A DNA stretch of 64,000 nucleotides from Chloroflexota bacterium (GTDB lineage: Bacteria > Chloroflexota > Anaerolineae > UBA4142), in contig JAMCQI010000100.1 of the NCBI GenBank assembly GCA_023381515.1, positions 1 through 64,000 of the forward strand, in the 5' to 3' direction. Within the stretch, counting starts at the first letter, position 1. The number at the start of each line of letters is the position of its first letter. The position numbers were made by a program, and so were the translations under genes. The notes under the pieces were generated by a model. The model did no database searches and was not told where the DNA came from. It saw only the letters and a list, made by a program, of their open reading frames with translations. Below, piece by piece: positions 1 through 11,172 of the stretch.

Positions 1-63
1 CCTCCAGCTCACGTTCGCGAAACGATCCCGTTCCCCCGCATGCTCGAAAAGATCTATCCCTGA
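1..63 (+). CDS. C-terminal tail of an upstream gene (partial)
   Basis: Frame 1 is open from the left edge to a TGA at 61-63 and encodes a plausible protein tail ending in [11 protein letters not shown]. The stop lies 14 bases before the ATG of the LLM oxidoreductase, the spacing expected inside an operon. Too little is present to name a family. Confidence 0.4.
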   Translation, partial: PPAHVRETIPFPRMLEKIYP

Positions 64-77
64 TCGGAGTTGTCGCC

Positions 78-1076
78 ATGACAGAGCGCGTGGCAATGTA
101 CCTGCAAGACAAGCATGAGATCCGCGAGGGTATGGCGTACTGCCAGTATGCCGAAGCCAAGGGCTTTGAGGCGGTCTGGCAAGCCGAATCCCGCCTGGTG
201 CGCGATGCGATTGTTCCGATGGCGGCCTTTGCCGCCGTGACCAACCGGATCAAGGTCGGGAGCGGGGTCATCAACAACTGGACCCGCAACATCGGACTCC
301 TCGCCGCAACTTTTCTCACTCTGGACGATCTGGCCCCGAACCGGATCATCTGCGGCATCGGCGCGTGGTGGGACCCCCTCGCCAAGAATGTGGGGGTTGA
401 ACGCCGCAAGCCCTTGAAGGCCATGCGCGAGACCATCGAGGTGCTCCGCCGCCTCTTGCGGATGGAGCGCGTCACATTTCACGGCGAATTCCACAACGTC
501 GAGGGGATCGAACTGGACGTCGTGCACGGGCGGCGCGAGCCGCGGGACGTGCCAATGTATATCGGCGCGACCCATATGGGGATGATGGAGCTGGCCGGCG
601 AAATTGCGGATGGCGTTCTCCTCAACTACTGCGTGCCGCCTGCGTACAATATCGAGGCGCTCAAACATATCGAGGTCGGGGCGAAAAAAGCGGGACGTCG
701 CATGGAGGACATCGACCGTCCACAGCTCGTCGTTTGCTCCGTCGATAGAGACCACAAACGCGCCGTGGATGCGGCCAAAGAATTGATCACCCAATACCTT
801 GCCCAGCAGCCGCATATTGCCGAAGCGAGCGGGACGCCCGAAGAGACGGTGAAAAAGGTACAGAGCGTCCTGGGCTGGCCCGCCACCAAGGAACAGATCC
901 ACAAGGCCATGCAATACGTCCCAGATGACCTGATTGAACGTATTACGGCGAGTGGCACTCCCGACGAGGTGCGAGCCAAGGTAGCCGAATACCGGCGCTA
1001 TGGGTGCACCTGCCCGATCCTGTATCCGCTCGGCGAAGACGTGCGCTTGATGATCGATACGTTTGCCCAGGTGTGA
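78..1076 (+). CDS. LLM-class (luciferase-like) flavin/F420-dependent oxidoreductase
   Basis: 332 aa, the usual length for this TIM-barrel family. The N-terminus ([15 protein letters not shown]) and the following segments on environmental range and total-yield ([29 protein letters not shown]) are typical of the methylene-H4MPT-reductase-like branch, which uses F420 or FMN for hydride transfer; the substrate cannot be read from sequence. It sits between an upstream tail and a molybdopterin-dehydrogenase FAD subunit, so the three genes may form a catabolic operon. The start at the ATG at 78 follows a GGAG-like box (66-69). F420 versus FMN use is inference. Confidence 0.85.
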   Translation: MTERVAMYLQDKHEIREGMAYCQYAEAKGFEAVWQAESRLVRDAIVPMAAFAAVTNRIKVGSGVINNWTRNIGLLAATFLTLDDLAPNRIICGIGAWWDPLAKNVGVERRKPLKAMRETIEVLRRLLRMERVTFHGEFHNVEGIELDVVHGRREPRDVPMYIGATHMGMMELAGEIADGVLLNYCVPPAYNIEALKHIEVGAKKAGRRMEDIDRPQLVVCSVDRDHKRAVDAAKELITQYLAQQPHIAEASGTPEETVKKVQSVLGWPATKEQIHKAMQYVPDDLIERITASGTPDEVRAKVAEYRRYGCTCPILYPLGEDVRLMIDTFAQV

Positions 1077-1086
1077 TGGGATTCCG

Positions 1087-1926
1087 ATGCTCAATCTGCG
1101 AGAGATCTTCAAGCCCCAGACGATTGAACAAGCCGCCCAATTGCTGCAACAGCCGGACACGGTCGCCCTGGCCGGCGGGACCATGTTGCTCGCCGAACCG
1201 CGGGGGGATGTCCGCGCCGTCGTCGACCTCAGCGCACTTGGCCTGGCCTACATTCGCGAGGAAAAGGGCTCGGTGGCTCTCGGCGCCACGACCACTCTCG
1301 CGGAATTGGCCGACTCGCCCCTCCTGCGTGCACTCGCCAACGGCATTGTGGCGCAGGCGGCCCATAGGAGCGCGGCCGGCATCTTGCGTAACCAAGGCAC
1401 GCTCGCGGGCACTTGCATCTCAGAGCCGGATGGCATTCTCGCCGTGGCGCTCGTGGCACTTGATGCCAAAGTGGTCACCGTGAGCCCGGCGGGAGCGTCG
1501 AGTCTGCCGCTCCAGCAAGCAGGTGGAGGAGGCTTTCTCTCCGGGCGGCAGGAGCTGCTTCGCCGCGGCGCCCTCGTCAAAGAGCTCCAGATTCCTCTGT
1601 CGAATCCCAAAGCCTCCCTGCAAACGGTCGCACGCACCCCGCGCGACAAGCCGATTGTCAGTGTCATTGCAGCGGTGCAAGTCGAGAACGGCACAGCCCG
1701 CGAGGTCCACGTCGCACTCGGCGGAGTGTCCGAGACCGCGACCCGGGCTCTGGTCGCCGAACGTGAGCTGGAGGGCAAACAACTGACGGCAGAATCCATC
1801 GAACGTGCCGCGCGCGCAGCGTCCACGGGGTTAGCCCCCCGCGGGGATTATCGAGGCAGTGTCAAGTATCGCAAAGAGATGGCCGTCGTCCTCGCCCGCC
1901 GCGCCCTGCTAGAGTTGCTCGCCTAG
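1087..1926 (+). CDS. FAD-binding subunit of a molybdopterin (xanthine/CO dehydrogenase-type) oxidoreductase
   Basis: About 279 aa. The PCMH-type FAD-binding signature is present: AGGTMLLAEPRG near residue 32 and RNQGTLAGTC near residue 103, followed by the CO-dehydrogenase flavoprotein C-terminal domain ending in YRKEMAVVLARRALLELL. Such subunits pass electrons between a molybdenum subunit and an iron-sulfur subunit, neither of which lies in the window. An in-frame ATG at 1063 would overlap the upstream gene; the ATG at 1087 puts the conserved N-terminus at residue 1 and is preferred. The G of GGTD/GGN-type motifs is partly altered (GTC rather than GGN), so FAD affinity is uncertain. Confidence 0.8.
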   Translation: MLNLREIFKPQTIEQAAQLLQQPDTVALAGGTMLLAEPRGDVRAVVDLSALGLAYIREEKGSVALGATTTLAELADSPLLRALANGIVAQAAHRSAAGILRNQGTLAGTCISEPDGILAVALVALDAKVVTVSPAGASSLPLQQAGGGGFLSGRQELLRRGALVKELQIPLSNPKASLQTVARTPRDKPIVSVIAAVQVENGTAREVHVALGGVSETATRALVAERELEGKQLTAESIERAARAASTGLAPRGDYRGSVKYRKEMAVVLARRALLELLA

Positions 1927-1947
1927 TCGCGCTCCCCATCGCCCCCA

Positions 1948-1980
1948 GCCCTCTCTTCCCCTCGGAAAGAGAGGGCTTTA
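1948..1980 (+). terminator. Rho-independent terminator after the FAD-subunit gene
   Basis: A perfect 10-bp stem (1948-1957 with 1967-1976) and a 9-base loop are followed by TTTAGTTAT, 22 bases after the stop of the FAD-subunit gene. Confidence 0.7.
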
Positions 1981-1990
1981 GTTATCCCGA

Positions 1991-2021
1991 GTGGCCCTGG
2001 ACGCAAGGCGTCCAGGGCCAC
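1991..2021. repeat. Perfect 14-bp inverted repeat with 3-base loop
   Basis: 1991-2004 pairs exactly with 2008-2021 around the loop AAG. It lies between the two convergent terminators and lacks a T-tract, so it may be a transcription block, a repetitive palindromic element or both. Confidence 0.6.
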
Positions 2022-2027
2022 CCACAG

Positions 2028-2067
2028 CCAAAACAAAACCCTCTCCCACCGCTAGCGGGGGAGAGGG
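2028..2067 (-). terminator. groL terminator
   Basis: Stem 2039-2047 with 2059-2067. Read on the minus strand the hairpin is followed by GGTTTTGTTTTGG (complement of 2028-2040), the layout of an intrinsic terminator 25 bases after the groL stop. Confidence 0.75.
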
Positions 2068-2091
2068 TAGAGTGAGAGAGTGAAAGCCGAT

Positions 2092-3741
<1,650 letters not shown>

Positions 3742-3784
3742 TCAGATTCAGAATTGGTCATTCTCCGGTCAGAAACCGGCATGA

Positions 3785-4096
3785 TTACTGTTCCAGCACG
3801 GCGAGAATATCCTTCTCGCTCAGAATCAAATACTTTTTGTCATCCAGCTTGATTTCGGTTCCCGAGTATTTGGCAAACACGACCTTGTCGTCCACGGCCA
3901 GTTCGAGCGGGACACGCTTCTTGCCTTCCTCATCCCACCGTCCGGGGCCCACGGCCAACACGACCCCTTCCTGCGGCTTTTCCTTCGCCGTCTCAGGCAG
4001 GAGAATCCCGCCGGGTGTGACTTCCTCTTTCTCGAGGGCTTCCACAATCACGCGATCCGCCAGCGGCCGTAACTTTAACGCCTTTTTGTCCGCCAT
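3785..4096 (-). CDS. groS: Co-chaperonin GroES
   Basis: 103 aa beginning MADKKALKLRPLADRVIVEA, with the mobile-loop segment KEEVTPGGILLPETAKEKPQ and GPGRWDEEGKR-like roof segment. An upstream in-frame ATG would add 22 residues, but those codons run through the CIRCE operator; the ATG at 4096 has an AAGGAGG box 6 bases upstream and is the real start. First gene of the groSL operon; caps the GroEL ring. Confidence 0.97.
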   Translation of the reverse strand: MADKKALKLRPLADRVIVEALEKEEVTPGGILLPETAKEKPQEGVVLAVGPGRWDEEGKKRVPLELAVDDKVVFAKYSGTEIKLDDKKYLILSEKDILAVLEQ

Positions 4097-4131
4097 GCTA
4101 ACGCCTCCTTGCTGTAAGATTTTTGGGGGGA

Positions 4132-4158
4132 TTAGCACTCGAAGGTGGCGAGTGCTAA
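4132..4158 (-). promoter_or_regulatory. CIRCE operator (HrcA-binding site)
   Basis: Perfect consensus TTAGCACTC-N9-GAGTGCTAA, located between the groSL promoter and the groS start. In known systems the HrcA repressor binds here and is released on heat shock. hrcA itself is not in the window. Confidence 0.97.
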
Positions 4159-4167
4159 GCAAGGCCT

Positions 4168-4196
4168 ATAATACTCGAAAAATAGAAAACGCGCAA
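4168..4196 (-). promoter_or_regulatory. groSL promoter
   Basis: On the minus strand TTGCGC (4191-4196), 17-bp spacer, TATTAT (4168-4173). The start point would fall just upstream of or within CIRCE, as in other HrcA-controlled groE operons. Confidence 0.8.
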
Positions 4197-4326
4197 GTCA
4201 CAGCATGTGCCTCGCGCGGGTGAAATAGCCAACCAGGTCAAACTTTCAGGAGTTTGCACGTCTTTCTTCGTTTTCTCTCGATTTTTCTCGCTTTTTCATG
4301 CGTAGGCCGCGTCCTTCGGCCCCCTA

Positions 4327-5520
4327 CTATTTCTGCGGCGTCGGCGCAGCGCTCTCACAGTGCTGCTGATACCACGTCACTGCCCCCTGTACGGCTTGGT
4401 CTTGGGCATCGATTTGCACCGCTTTGTCAATCCACTGCTTACCCTTGGAGCAATCCTTTAGATTCACATAGGCCAAGCCAAGCTTGTAATAGTACTCGAG
4501 GCGCCCACCGCCCAATTGCATCGCCTTTTCTAGATTCGATACCGTGTCCTCCCAGTCCTGCTGAACGAAATAGACATGGGCGATGTGGCCGTATGGAGCT
4601 TCATATTCAGGGTCCAGCTTGATCGCTTGCTCCAGCGTGGGTATCGCGTGCGCCATATCGCCCGACAACGCATAGGTCCAGCCGAGCTCATCATAGACTT
4701 GGGAATTCTTGGGATCCACCTTGACGGCTTGCTGCATTGTCGCAATAGCATCCTTATAGTTCCCCAGCACTCGATAGTTGCGCGCCAGCCCGATATAGAG
4801 ATAGCCGTACTTGGGACCCAATTGGACAGCCCGCTGGTATTCCGGGGTTGCAGTCTTGTAACTTCCTCTCGATTCGTATGCATACGCCAGGTTGCGATGT
4901 GCGTCGATGCTGTTGTCGTCGAGTTGCACCGCCTTTTGTGCCATCGGCACGGCCTTGTCCGGACGCGCCAGGTCGGCGTAAATCTCGGCGCCAATCGCGT
5001 AGGCGAGAGCATACTGCGGCTTGATCTCAATCGCGCGATTAGCCAAGTCGACCGCCTCCGTATAGTCGCCGTGCCAGTCAAGCGCCTCGGCCAGGGCCAC
5101 CAGGTTTTCTGCGCTCTGCCCGTTGATCTCGACCGCGCGCCTCCCTGCGTTCACCGCGTCGTTGTAACGACGCAGCAGGATTAACGGCTTGGCCATGCGC
5201 GCATAGGCGACATCATTGTTCGGCTCGAGCGTTACGGTCATTTGGTATTCCGCCACCGCGGACTCGAGTTGGCCGTCCGCATAGAACGCCTCCGCTTTCT
5301 GAAAATGACTGGACGCGGTTTCCGTCGGAGTCGGCGACGGAGTCGGCGAGGGCGCGAGCGACTCGGGCAAGGGGATCATCTGCACCAGATAAACACCTCT
5401 GGAGGCAAAGAAAAGAACCCCTAGATATCCCCCGATGAGCATGGCCACCACCAAGACGACGCAGCCCGCCCACCACGGGAATAAAGGCTTTCTGGGACCG
5501 ATGTAGATGTCAACAGGCAC
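4327..5520 (-). CDS. Membrane-anchored TPR-repeat protein
   Basis: 397 aa from a GTG start at 5520. One N-terminal transmembrane helix (about residues 16-38, WWAGCVVLVVAMLIGGYLGV) is followed by a Pro/Ser/Thr linker (PSPTPSPTPTETA) and then about eight tetratricopeptide repeats to the C-terminus (for example NNDVAYARMAKPLILLRRYN and RGSYKTATPEYQRAVQLGP). The repeats are therefore outside the cell or in the cell envelope and probably act as a protein-binding scaffold. It follows the GT39 gene by 92 bases on the same strand, so it may be the third gene of the hydrolase-transferase operon. No enzymatic motif is seen. Confidence 0.8.
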   Translation of the reverse strand: MPVDIYIGPRKPLFPWWAGCVVLVVAMLIGGYLGVLFFASRGVYLVQMIPLPESLAPSPTPSPTPTETASSHFQKAEAFYADGQLESAVAEYQMTVTLEPNNDVAYARMAKPLILLRRYNDAVNAGRRAVEINGQSAENLVALAEALDWHGDYTEAVDLANRAIEIKPQYALAYAIGAEIYADLARPDKAVPMAQKAVQLDDNSIDAHRNLAYAYESRGSYKTATPEYQRAVQLGPKYGYLYIGLARNYRVLGNYKDAIATMQQAVKVDPKNSQVYDELGWTYALSGDMAHAIPTLEQAIKLDPEYEAPYGHIAHVYFVQQDWEDTVSNLEKAMQLGGGRLEYYYKLGLAYVNLKDCSKGKQWIDKAVQIDAQDQAVQGAVTWYQQHCESAAPTPQK

Positions 5521-5612
5521 GATGCAACCGCCCTAGAAGCCAGATTCCTTGGAGCAACCCGGCTTCTCAAATGCGATACCTGGTTTGCGCGCGCGTTTCC
5601 CTCTGCTCGCCT

Positions 5613-7661
5613 TCACTCGATCACTCGAACTGATCCGAGGATCAAATGGTCGCCCAAAGCTTGTCCCTCCGCGTCCGTCATGGCCAGCCGCGCGCCATTG
5701 TCGGCGCGGTACATACCGACTTCGATGCGATATTCTCCCGCCGGTAGTTGCGCGGGGATGAGAACGCCGTAATGATCCTCCACCGCTTCGCCGGCACGCC
5801 AGCTTGTTGTGATCCGTGTGTCTCCGACCGGTTCTCCGTCTCGCTGGGCGACCACACGGCCATCCGAGTCCAGCAAATGGACAAAGACTTTGTAGCGCCC
5901 CGTCGGAGACCGGTCCGCCCGCCAATTGAGAGAGAGCAGCACAATATCCCCACGGTGAGCCGTCCCGTTCGCCTCCCCACCCCCCAACCAAAAGCTCTCC
6001 AGCGTGATTTCGTCCCCCACTTTGACGCCGCTCTTTTGCACGCTCCCCTGCGAGATCGCGCCAACGCCATATAGAGCCAGGCGTACATCGCCGTACCAGC
6101 GGTCTTCAGCCTTGAAAGCCTTTTGTGCCAAACGGGATTCGACGATTCCCTGCGGGTCGCTCTGTGCAGTTGCCCAATAGATCGCAAAAAGCCGGCCGAC
6201 CTTGCCGAGCATGTCGTCCACATCCGCCCGGGTCTCTTGGGGGTCCGGCGGCCGCATGCGCGGGAGGAGATAGAGAGCCTGGTGACCCCGATGATAGTAC
6301 TTGACGACGTCGATCTGGCCCATGGCATCCACAAGGATGCCATCCCCCGGCTTTTCATTTTGATCGATCTCTTCGAGGATCGCACGGTAATCATCCCGAG
6401 CATAGCGCGGGTCCTCGTAATAGTTCCGCAGAGCCGGGATACACGCCATGGCGGCCAGGGCGGCGATGGACAAGTAGGCATAACCCATTCTGCCCGATGA
6501 GGAATGGCGACCACGCAGAAGAATGGCCTGATAGATGCGCGCCACTCCTCGTGCGACAAGGATCAAAAAAGGCGGCACCGCCAAGAGCAGGAATTTCGGG
6601 TCGTAGGCCGGGCGGGAGAGAGAGATGACGTACAAGACTCCCAACGGGGCGAGCGTCCATGCGAGCAGTGACAGAGCGCCGAAATCATCCCGCCGCTCGC
6701 GTCCAGGCACCAACCCGGCCAGAGCCAGGATGGCGAACGCGACGACGATGATAAACGCGGCCGACGGGTCGAGCGTCTTGCCCACGCTGAACACATTGAG
6801 GGCGCGCCAGACCAGTGTTGGCAGATCAAAAGGCTCGCTGATGGCCGGCCACGCGGCCAACTGAGCGCGCGTGTACAAGTACCAGGGTACAAACGCGAGG
6901 ACGATCAGTGCCTGCGTAACTACCCAAGCGAGGAAGGTTGCGCGCCTCCCTTGCCGCTTGCGCCCGACGAGCAAGAACCAGAAGCCAAAAATCAGGTTCT
7001 CAAATACAAGGACCGAGGCTGCGAAATAGTGCGTATAGAGCGCCGCGACCGTCGCGTCGAAATAGACAAACCAAAAGACGTACCTCGTGAATCCCGATTC
7101 GAAATTCCTCGCCCGAGTTTCGAGCTTCTGTCCGACAGGCTCTCGTTCCAAATCCAGAGCTTGGGATGGCCCATCCCGGCCCTGCCATCCTAACATCTTG
7201 ACGACGGCCAGGGCCGCCACAGCTCCGAACAGCGCGACCCAGATGTACATGCGGGTTTCTTGCGAATAGTCGACCTGAAACGGTGAAAAGGCGCACAAGA
7301 ATGCGGCAATGATCGCGACCTCCTCTTCGAAAAAGAAGAGCGCAAATCGGAAGGAGACGGCGACCACGAGCACGCCTGCGCCGACAGAGAGAAAGCGAAC
7401 TGCAAACTCGGTCTGTCCGGCAGCCAGCATCCAGAAATGCAAGAGCAGATAATAAAGGGGGGGATGGATATCATGCGCTGCTCCCGCAATAATCGCCTCC
7501 GGGCTGAGCGAGGACAGGGCGACGCTCGTGCCCTCGTCGTTCCACAAGCTTTGCCCGGCGAGCAGATAGACCCGCAGCGCAAACGCGAAAGCGAGGCTCA
7601 CCAGGAGCCAAAAGCGCTCCTTGTGCTTGAAGACGAGAGGAGTCAGCGGACGCGCGTCCAC
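5613..7661 (-). CDS. GT39/ArnT-like membrane glycosyltransferase with C-terminal beta-domain
   Basis: 682 aa from a GTG at 7661; the open frame extends further upstream but only through the neighbouring gene. About eleven transmembrane helices. The first extracytoplasmic loop carries LWNDEG (near residue 33), the acidic motif of GT-C enzymes, followed by HPPLYYLLLHFWM and YSQETRMY, both usual in PMT-type family 39 transferases that use polyprenyl-phosphate sugars. Residues from about 550 to the end form a soluble domain with the motif KVFVHLLDSDGRVVAQRD...AGEYRIEVGMY, shared with eight other proteins here. Overlaps the stop of the upstream hydrolase gene by 19 bases, so the two are translationally coupled. 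Acceptor and sugar are unknown. Confidence 0.8.
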   Translation of the reverse strand: MDARPLTPLVFKHKERFWLLVSLAFAFALRVYLLAGQSLWNDEGTSVALSSLSPEAIIAGAAHDIHPPLYYLLLHFWMLAAGQTEFAVRFLSVGAGVLVVAVSFRFALFFFEEEVAIIAAFLCAFSPFQVDYSQETRMYIWVALFGAVAALAVVKMLGWQGRDGPSQALDLEREPVGQKLETRARNFESGFTRYVFWFVYFDATVAALYTHYFAASVLVFENLIFGFWFLLVGRKRQGRRATFLAWVVTQALIVLAFVPWYLYTRAQLAAWPAISEPFDLPTLVWRALNVFSVGKTLDPSAAFIIVVAFAILALAGLVPGRERRDDFGALSLLAWTLAPLGVLYVISLSRPAYDPKFLLLAVPPFLILVARGVARIYQAILLRGRHSSSGRMGYAYLSIAALAAMACIPALRNYYEDPRYARDDYRAILEEIDQNEKPGDGILVDAMGQIDVVKYYHRGHQALYLLPRMRPPDPQETRADVDDMLGKVGRLFAIYWATAQSDPQGIVESRLAQKAFKAEDRWYGDVRLALYGVGAISQGSVQKSGVKVGDEITLESFWLGGGEANGTAHRGDIVLLSLNWRADRSPTGRYKVFVHLLDSDGRVVAQRDGEPVGDTRITTSWRAGEAVEDHYGVLIPAQLPAGEYRIEVGMYRADNGARLAMTDAEGQALGDHLILGSVRVIE

Positions 7662-9319
7662 AGCCAGACGCCTCCTCCAATAAAGAGGGTGAATGCCAGA
7701 CCCAACCCGACTCGACGGACCAGCCCCGCATTCCCTTGCTGGACAATAAACCCGTTGATCGCCGCGGGCCCTTGTGTAACGGTGATCTGGACGTGATGCT
7801 CGCCGTCGTCCAGGTCCCGCGCCAGCGCAATCCGTCCCCCCGCGCTCGAATCCGTGCGCCACAGATCGACGTTCGAGATCTGCTGGTCCACCTGCACTCG
7901 GATCGTGCCCCCGTACGGATTCTGCAGCGCCACCAGGTCGAGGTCGGTGCCGCGAAAAGTAAAGCTTAGAGAATCGCCCGGCTCGCCCATCCGGTACTCG
8001 CCAAAGTAGGCGTGCTCATCCTGCCGCACTTGCCAATCCCCAGCATAGTCCACCGCCCAGTGCTCCGTGCTGTGGAAACCCGGCGAGACCACGCGGGCTT
8101 GCCCGATATAGTCGCGCAGCGCAGCATAGACGGGTTGCGGCGTGAAATCCGGATCGAGCAAGCGAAAATAGTACCAGGGCTGGTCCTTTTCGTGGTCATC
8201 TGCCCGCTTAAAGAACCAGTCCATCATCACGCCCATCCACGGCCACTCGTTCTCGGCGCGAGCGTAAGCTTGCACCGTATAGCGCGCCTGCTGGCCTTCC
8301 GTCACGCGGCCGTACGGCGCGTCCATACCAGCCGGCGCTGCGTTCCAGCCGACCTCCATCGCCCAGATGGGCTTGTCCGCATCTCCATTTCGAACCATGA
8401 TTTCGCGAATGAGAATAGGACGCGAGAAATTCGTGCGGTTGGGATCAACTCGCCGGTCGCCCGGTCCCGTCCACAACCCATAGTCCTGGACCGCCAGGAT
8501 ATCGAAATAGCCTCGCGCTCCGGCGTCGTACATTTGCTGGAGAAAGGTCAAATCGCTGAGATTTTTCGGGCCGGTCTCCGTGGTCTGCGCCAGCCCCGCA
8601 CTGAGGATGACGGCTTGGGGGTCCGCCTCCTTGGCCCTCGTATAACCGATCTTGAGCAGACGGACATAGTCCGCCGCGTTGACCGGCTGCTCCCCCCACT
8701 CGGGATAGATATTCGGCTCGTTCCACAGTTGATAGAATCGGATCTTGCCGCGGTAACGCGAGACGACGGCCGCGACAAAATCGCCATAGTCCTGATAATT
8801 ATCGGGGGGAGCGAAATCGCCGCGGGCCCGGCCGTCTGCCCGCGTCCAGGCTGGAGGGTGGTCCAGCCGGGCGACGACCTCCAGCCCGTACTCGTGGGCA
8901 AGTTTGACGATCAGGTCATACTTGTCCCAGGTGCTGTGTTGGTACTTGACATCCCAGAATTGCCCCTTGCCCGGCTGCTCGATGCTTTCCCACGGAAATT
9001 CCTGCCGGATCCAATGAAAACCCGCATCGTGAATCATTTGCAGGGAGCGTCGTATCTTGGACTCTTCCACCTCTTGGTCCAGAAAGGTATTGACGCCAAA
9101 GGGGTTGACGTCCGCATAGCGCATGGGGGCAAAATCGGCGGTCTGGGGAGCCGGCTGGAGAGCACCCAAAGCGAGGTAGCCGACCCCCTTGAGCTGCATT
9201 TGCCAGTCTTCTTCGCCCGTCCAATCGGCCAGCGCCTGGTGAAGGGAATCGCGCGAGAGGAAAAGGCCCAGGAGGAGCAATGCGATGGCCACCGCGGCGA
9301 CGCGCAGACGGTGTTTCAT
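7643..9319 (-). CDS. Membrane-anchored glycoside-hydrolase-like (clan GH-A type) protein
   Basis: 558 aa with an N-terminal signal anchor (residues 7-22) and a C-terminal helix (about residues 532-552). Between them is a TIM-barrel reading like GH5/GH39-type enzymes: FHWIRQEFPWESIE, the acid/base glutamate in YQLWNEPN (about residue 197) and a probable nucleophile glutamate in WAMEVGWN (about residue 323). A beta-rich domain follows (residues 400-520). A surface enzyme acting on glycans, or a pseudo-enzyme, are both possible; the two glutamates favour activity. First gene of an operon with the GT39 transferase. Confidence 0.78.
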   Translation of the reverse strand: MKHRLRVAAVAIALLLLGLFLSRDSLHQALADWTGEEDWQMQLKGVGYLALGALQPAPQTADFAPMRYADVNPFGVNTFLDQEVEESKIRRSLQMIHDAGFHWIRQEFPWESIEQPGKGQFWDVKYQHSTWDKYDLIVKLAHEYGLEVVARLDHPPAWTRADGRARGDFAPPDNYQDYGDFVAAVVSRYRGKIRFYQLWNEPNIYPEWGEQPVNAADYVRLLKIGYTRAKEADPQAVILSAGLAQTTETGPKNLSDLTFLQQMYDAGARGYFDILAVQDYGLWTGPGDRRVDPNRTNFSRPILIREIMVRNGDADKPIWAMEVGWNAAPAGMDAPYGRVTEGQQARYTVQAYARAENEWPWMGVMMDWFFKRADDHEKDQPWYYFRLLDPDFTPQPVYAALRDYIGQARVVSPGFHSTEHWAVDYAGDWQVRQDEHAYFGEYRMGEPGDSLSFTFRGTDLDLVALQNPYGGTIRVQVDQQISNVDLWRTDSSAGGRIALARDLDDGEHHVQITVTQGPAAINGFIVQQGNAGLVRRVGLGLAFTLFIGGGVWLWTRVR

Positions 9320-10089
9320 GGGAGTACCTCTGCCACGCGGGCCATTTTACCACAAGCCATCCTACACACCTAACCTTGGCCTTCGGAGCGCAGCGGAGAT
9401 CCCGTCGAAGACCCCGCGATCCTGGGCGGGGCGTCCTTTGCGGGATCAGGGATCCCACAACTTTACCTTGCAATCGCCCTGCGCGCGGTTGTCTTTCAAT
9501 GGGCTCCGAGGCACTTGACAGAATCCACTGCGCAGACAGCCGCCGCATGTGAGCCCACAGACGCATCTGATCGAGAGACATTGAACGGCTTGGCTAAGAA
9601 GGTATCACCTCCGATGACGGGCCCTGCCCCATTTTGTCGTCTAAAACGTCCCTCTTGCTCGTCGTAAGCCATCGCGAACCGCGCCCTTTCGGTTACGGGT
9701 ACAAACGCCTCACGAGGGCTTCGGCTCGACCCATGAGCGCTCAGCAGGCCTCCTCACCGGAAAACAAAAGCCGCCCGCAATCACACGGGCGGCTCTCTAT
9801 TGCTTCATGATTAACATTCTAGACTTCATCAGGGTATCGCTTAATCTGATCCTGGCGAATGGGCCTGAGCTCCCAACAGCCTTCGCCAAACCGTCAGCCT
9901 CGACCTACTTCTCGCCTGGCGACGCAACCTATGGATATTGCCCGGGATGACCATTGGCGCGATTCCGTGCCAGCGTCCTAGTTCTGGTTCCTTCCGTTGG
10001 CTGGTTGCAGAGGCCCCATAGGCCAGTTGTTGGCCTCGACATGAACTATTGCTCATCAATAGCTCTCGATGATTTCGCTGAGCAAAGAC
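9320..10089. other. 770-base gap without a convincing gene
   Basis: Small open frames on both strands lack ribosome-binding sites and family motifs. The only clear structure is the terminator at 9761-9794. The left part must hold the promoter of the hydrolase operon; no good consensus was found. Confidence 0.5.
9761..9794 (-). terminator. Intrinsic terminator, minus strand
   Basis: Nine-base-pair stem (9769-9777 with 9786-9794). On the minus strand it is followed by TTTGTTTT (9761-9768). It probably ends transcription of the restriction-modification operon, about 300 bases after the methyltransferase stop. Confidence 0.65.
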
Positions 10090-11106
10090 CTAGATAACTG
10101 ATGGTGGAGCGGGCTCTTTTTCCAATCGAGACCCGGAGAGCTCAAGCTGAGTCGGCTCCTCCAACTTGGCGCAGAACTCACGGATTCTTTTCTCTGCCAG
10201 CTTGACGTAGGTAGGGTCGATATCGTAGCCCACATAGTGCCTGCCGCACTTGACTGCTGCAATTGCTGTCTGACCACTGCCCATAAATGGATCGAGGACG
10301 ATATCCCCTTCAAAAGTGTAGAGCTGAATCAATCGAAAAGGCAGTTCGACAGGGAATGGCGCTGGGTGGCCGATCCTCCTGGCCGACTCCGAGGGAAACG
10401 TCCAGACACTCTTTGTGAACTCCAGGAATTGCTCTTTTGTGATCGTGCTTTTCCTATCTGCCTTATTGACCCGCCCGAAAGTCTCCTTCGAGAATACCAG
10501 AATATACTCGTGAGTATCACGCAAGATCGGATTGGAGGGAGACATCCAGCTCCCCCAGGCAGTGGAGGTACCCGCGCTCGAACCTTTGTGCCAGATTATC
10601 TCTCCCCTCATCAAGAAGCCAAGGTCAACCATCTGTGTTGCGATGGAAGCGTGGAGGGGCAAATACGGTCGGCGGCCCAGGTTAGCCACGTTGATACACG
10701 CCCGTCCGCCCGGCACCAGAACGCGATACACCTCTTTCCACACTTTTCTCAGAAAGCCGAGATATTCCTTGAGCGTGAGATCCTCATCGTACTCTTTGCC
10801 CACATTATACGGCGGGGATGTCACCATCAAGTGAACGCTGTTGCTTGGCAGTCCTCTCATGCGAGTGGATGAACTACATACGATACTATCGAGTAGGTTA
10901 TCCGGCAAAGCCTTTTCAACATACTCGACCGATTCCTCTTTCGGGAGGACGCCGTACATCCTGCTACTATAAAAGCGGGAAGAGTCATGATTGATTCTTC
11001 CAGATGTTCCGAATGCGCTCGTCTGAGTTCCCTTGACGCGGTTCCCAGTCCGGTCAGCCACTTTAACCCATCCTCCAGAGCTCGATCCATCTCTCATATT
11101 GGTCAT
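10090..11106 (-). CDS. Type II DNA methyltransferase, beta class (probable N4-cytosine)
   Basis: 338 aa. Catalytic motif IV is TSPPYN (about residue 95) and comes before the SAM-binding motif I, LDPFMGSGQTA (about residue 280), the order that defines the beta class. The form SPPY is commonest in N4-cytosine enzymes. A target-recognition stretch lies between (HKGSSAGTSTAWGSW). The gene follows a ThaI-like endonuclease gene by 66 bases on the same strand. If the endonuclease indeed cuts CGCG, a site without adenine, the methyltransferase must modify cytosine, which fits the SPPY motif. The first 60 residues look poorly conserved, so the start is uncertain. Confidence 0.88.
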   Translation of the reverse strand: MTNMRDGSSSGGWVKVADRTGNRVKGTQTSAFGTSGRINHDSSRFYSSRMYGVLPKEESVEYVEKALPDNLLDSIVCSSSTRMRGLPSNSVHLMVTSPPYNVGKEYDEDLTLKEYLGFLRKVWKEVYRVLVPGGRACINVANLGRRPYLPLHASIATQMVDLGFLMRGEIIWHKGSSAGTSTAWGSWMSPSNPILRDTHEYILVFSKETFGRVNKADRKSTITKEQFLEFTKSVWTFPSESARRIGHPAPFPVELPFRLIQLYTFEGDIVLDPFMGSGQTAIAAVKCGRHYVGYDIDPTYVKLAEKRIREFCAKLEEPTQLELSGSRLEKEPAPPSVI

Positions 11107-11172
11107 AATTTTCCCCAGGCCTGTGCCACGTTATCGGAATTCTTCGGGTGAATGGATGTTCGACAAGCATTC

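Noticed and set aside
8012..9373. 453-codon open frame antisense to the hydrolase gene
   Set aside because: Shadow of codon bias; the minus-strand product has a signal anchor and catalytic motifs.
9600..9760. Possible tRNA or structured RNA with GC-rich hairpins
   Set aside because: No T-loop GTTCGAATC, no acceptor stem pairing and no known RNA consensus could be drawn.
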